In this document: positions 46,193 through 46,228 of the stretch, piece after piece | Position numbering within the stretch: the stretch's first letter is position 1 | Layout of the letters: every line of letters begins with the position of its first letter | Source of the DNA: a virus | DNA length: 46,228 nt | IMG/VR virus record: IMGVR_UViG_3300028831_000087 | Coordinates: 1 to 46,228 of that record | Strand: one strand, 5' to 3' | Program-made: the position numbers and the translations under genes | The notes under the pieces: model-generated | Database searches by the model: none | The model's input: the letters and a program-made list of their open reading frames with translations, nothing else | Told to the model about the DNA's origin: nothing

Positions 46193-46228
46193 AGATCGGA
46201 AGAGAGTAGCATAGAGAAAGAGTGTAGA
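46193..46228. other. Illumina adapter read-through, not phage DNA
   Basis: The last 36 bases begin AGATCGGAAGAG, the constant start of TruSeq-type adapters, and end AAAGAGTGTAGA. By my comparison they match the universal adapter at about 31 of 36 positions. This part should be trimmed. Confidence 0.85.

Noticed and set aside
1-46228. Integrase, excisionase, CRISPR array, reverse transcriptase or insertion sequence
   Set aside because: No catalytic motifs, repeat-spacer pattern or terminal inverted repeats with a transposase were found in a read of both strands.

Overview
The window looks like the essentially complete genome of a tailed, podovirus-like bacteriophage. Bases 46171-46192 repeat bases 1-22 with one mismatch. 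The next 36 bases read as Illumina adapter, so the biological sequence is probably a circle, or a terminally redundant molecule closed by assembly, of about 46.17 kb. No tape-measure protein, tail-tube or sheath gene, integrase, RNA polymerase, complete tRNA or obvious endolysin was recognised. The presence of TerL, portal, scaffold, major coat protein, a gp12-like tail-tube protein, internal virion proteins and a GNAT-like tail-region protein fits a short-tailed phage. The host is unknown. GDLSGTYPNP-type fibre motifs and a He_PIG-type Ig domain make a soil bacterium such as an Acidobacteriota member a guess only.

Layout. (1) About 45.95 kb, through the join, to about 0.3 kb: a non-coding control region. 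It holds three 11-bp iteron-like repeats on one side, two inverted ones on the other, perfect palindromes, an A/T-rich tract and a sigma70-like promoter. This is the best candidate replication origin. (2) 0.3-15.3 kb, plus strand: tightly overlapping early and replication genes. They include a ribbon-helix-helix protein, many small Cys-rich proteins, a SNF2-type helicase, a lipoprotein, a Cas4/RecB-type nuclease, a Sak4-like recombinase, an OB-fold ssDNA-binding protein, a ParB-methyltransferase fusion, a UDG-exonuclease-DNA polymerase A fusion and a DUF3987-like ATPase. Two structured intergenic segments flank the ssDNA-binding gene. (3) 15.15-44.03 kb, minus strand, read right to left: HTH protein (possible TerS), accessory genes, a frameshifted DUF1653-like gene, HNH, terL, head fibres, HNH, portal, exported fibre-like proteins, a PurD-like ATP-grasp enzyme, scaffold, major capsid protein with terminator, connector and tail genes, fibres, and internal virion proteins. 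(4) 44.2-45.9 kb, plus strand: a zinc-ribbon protein, a third HNH nuclease, structured non-coding DNA and a single-gene unit with its own near-consensus promoter and strong terminator.

How it fits together. Divergent transcription starts around 44.03-44.22 kb, and the two arms converge at 15.15-15.31 kb. The plus arm supplies replication and recombination. The minus arm packages DNA and builds the virion.

The most unusual signals are: a six-copy palindrome (GTTCA-N5-TGAAC with conserved flanks) at gene boundaries, always in the same orientation on the chromosome whatever the gene direction; a large excess of GCGCGC runs, some in non-coding DNA; an undescribed three-way-junction-like element at 9278-9385; an ATP-grasp enzyme inside the head cluster; and an HNH gene whose first codons copy the start of terL. 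All counts and foldings were done by eye. No database search, folding or composition program was run.
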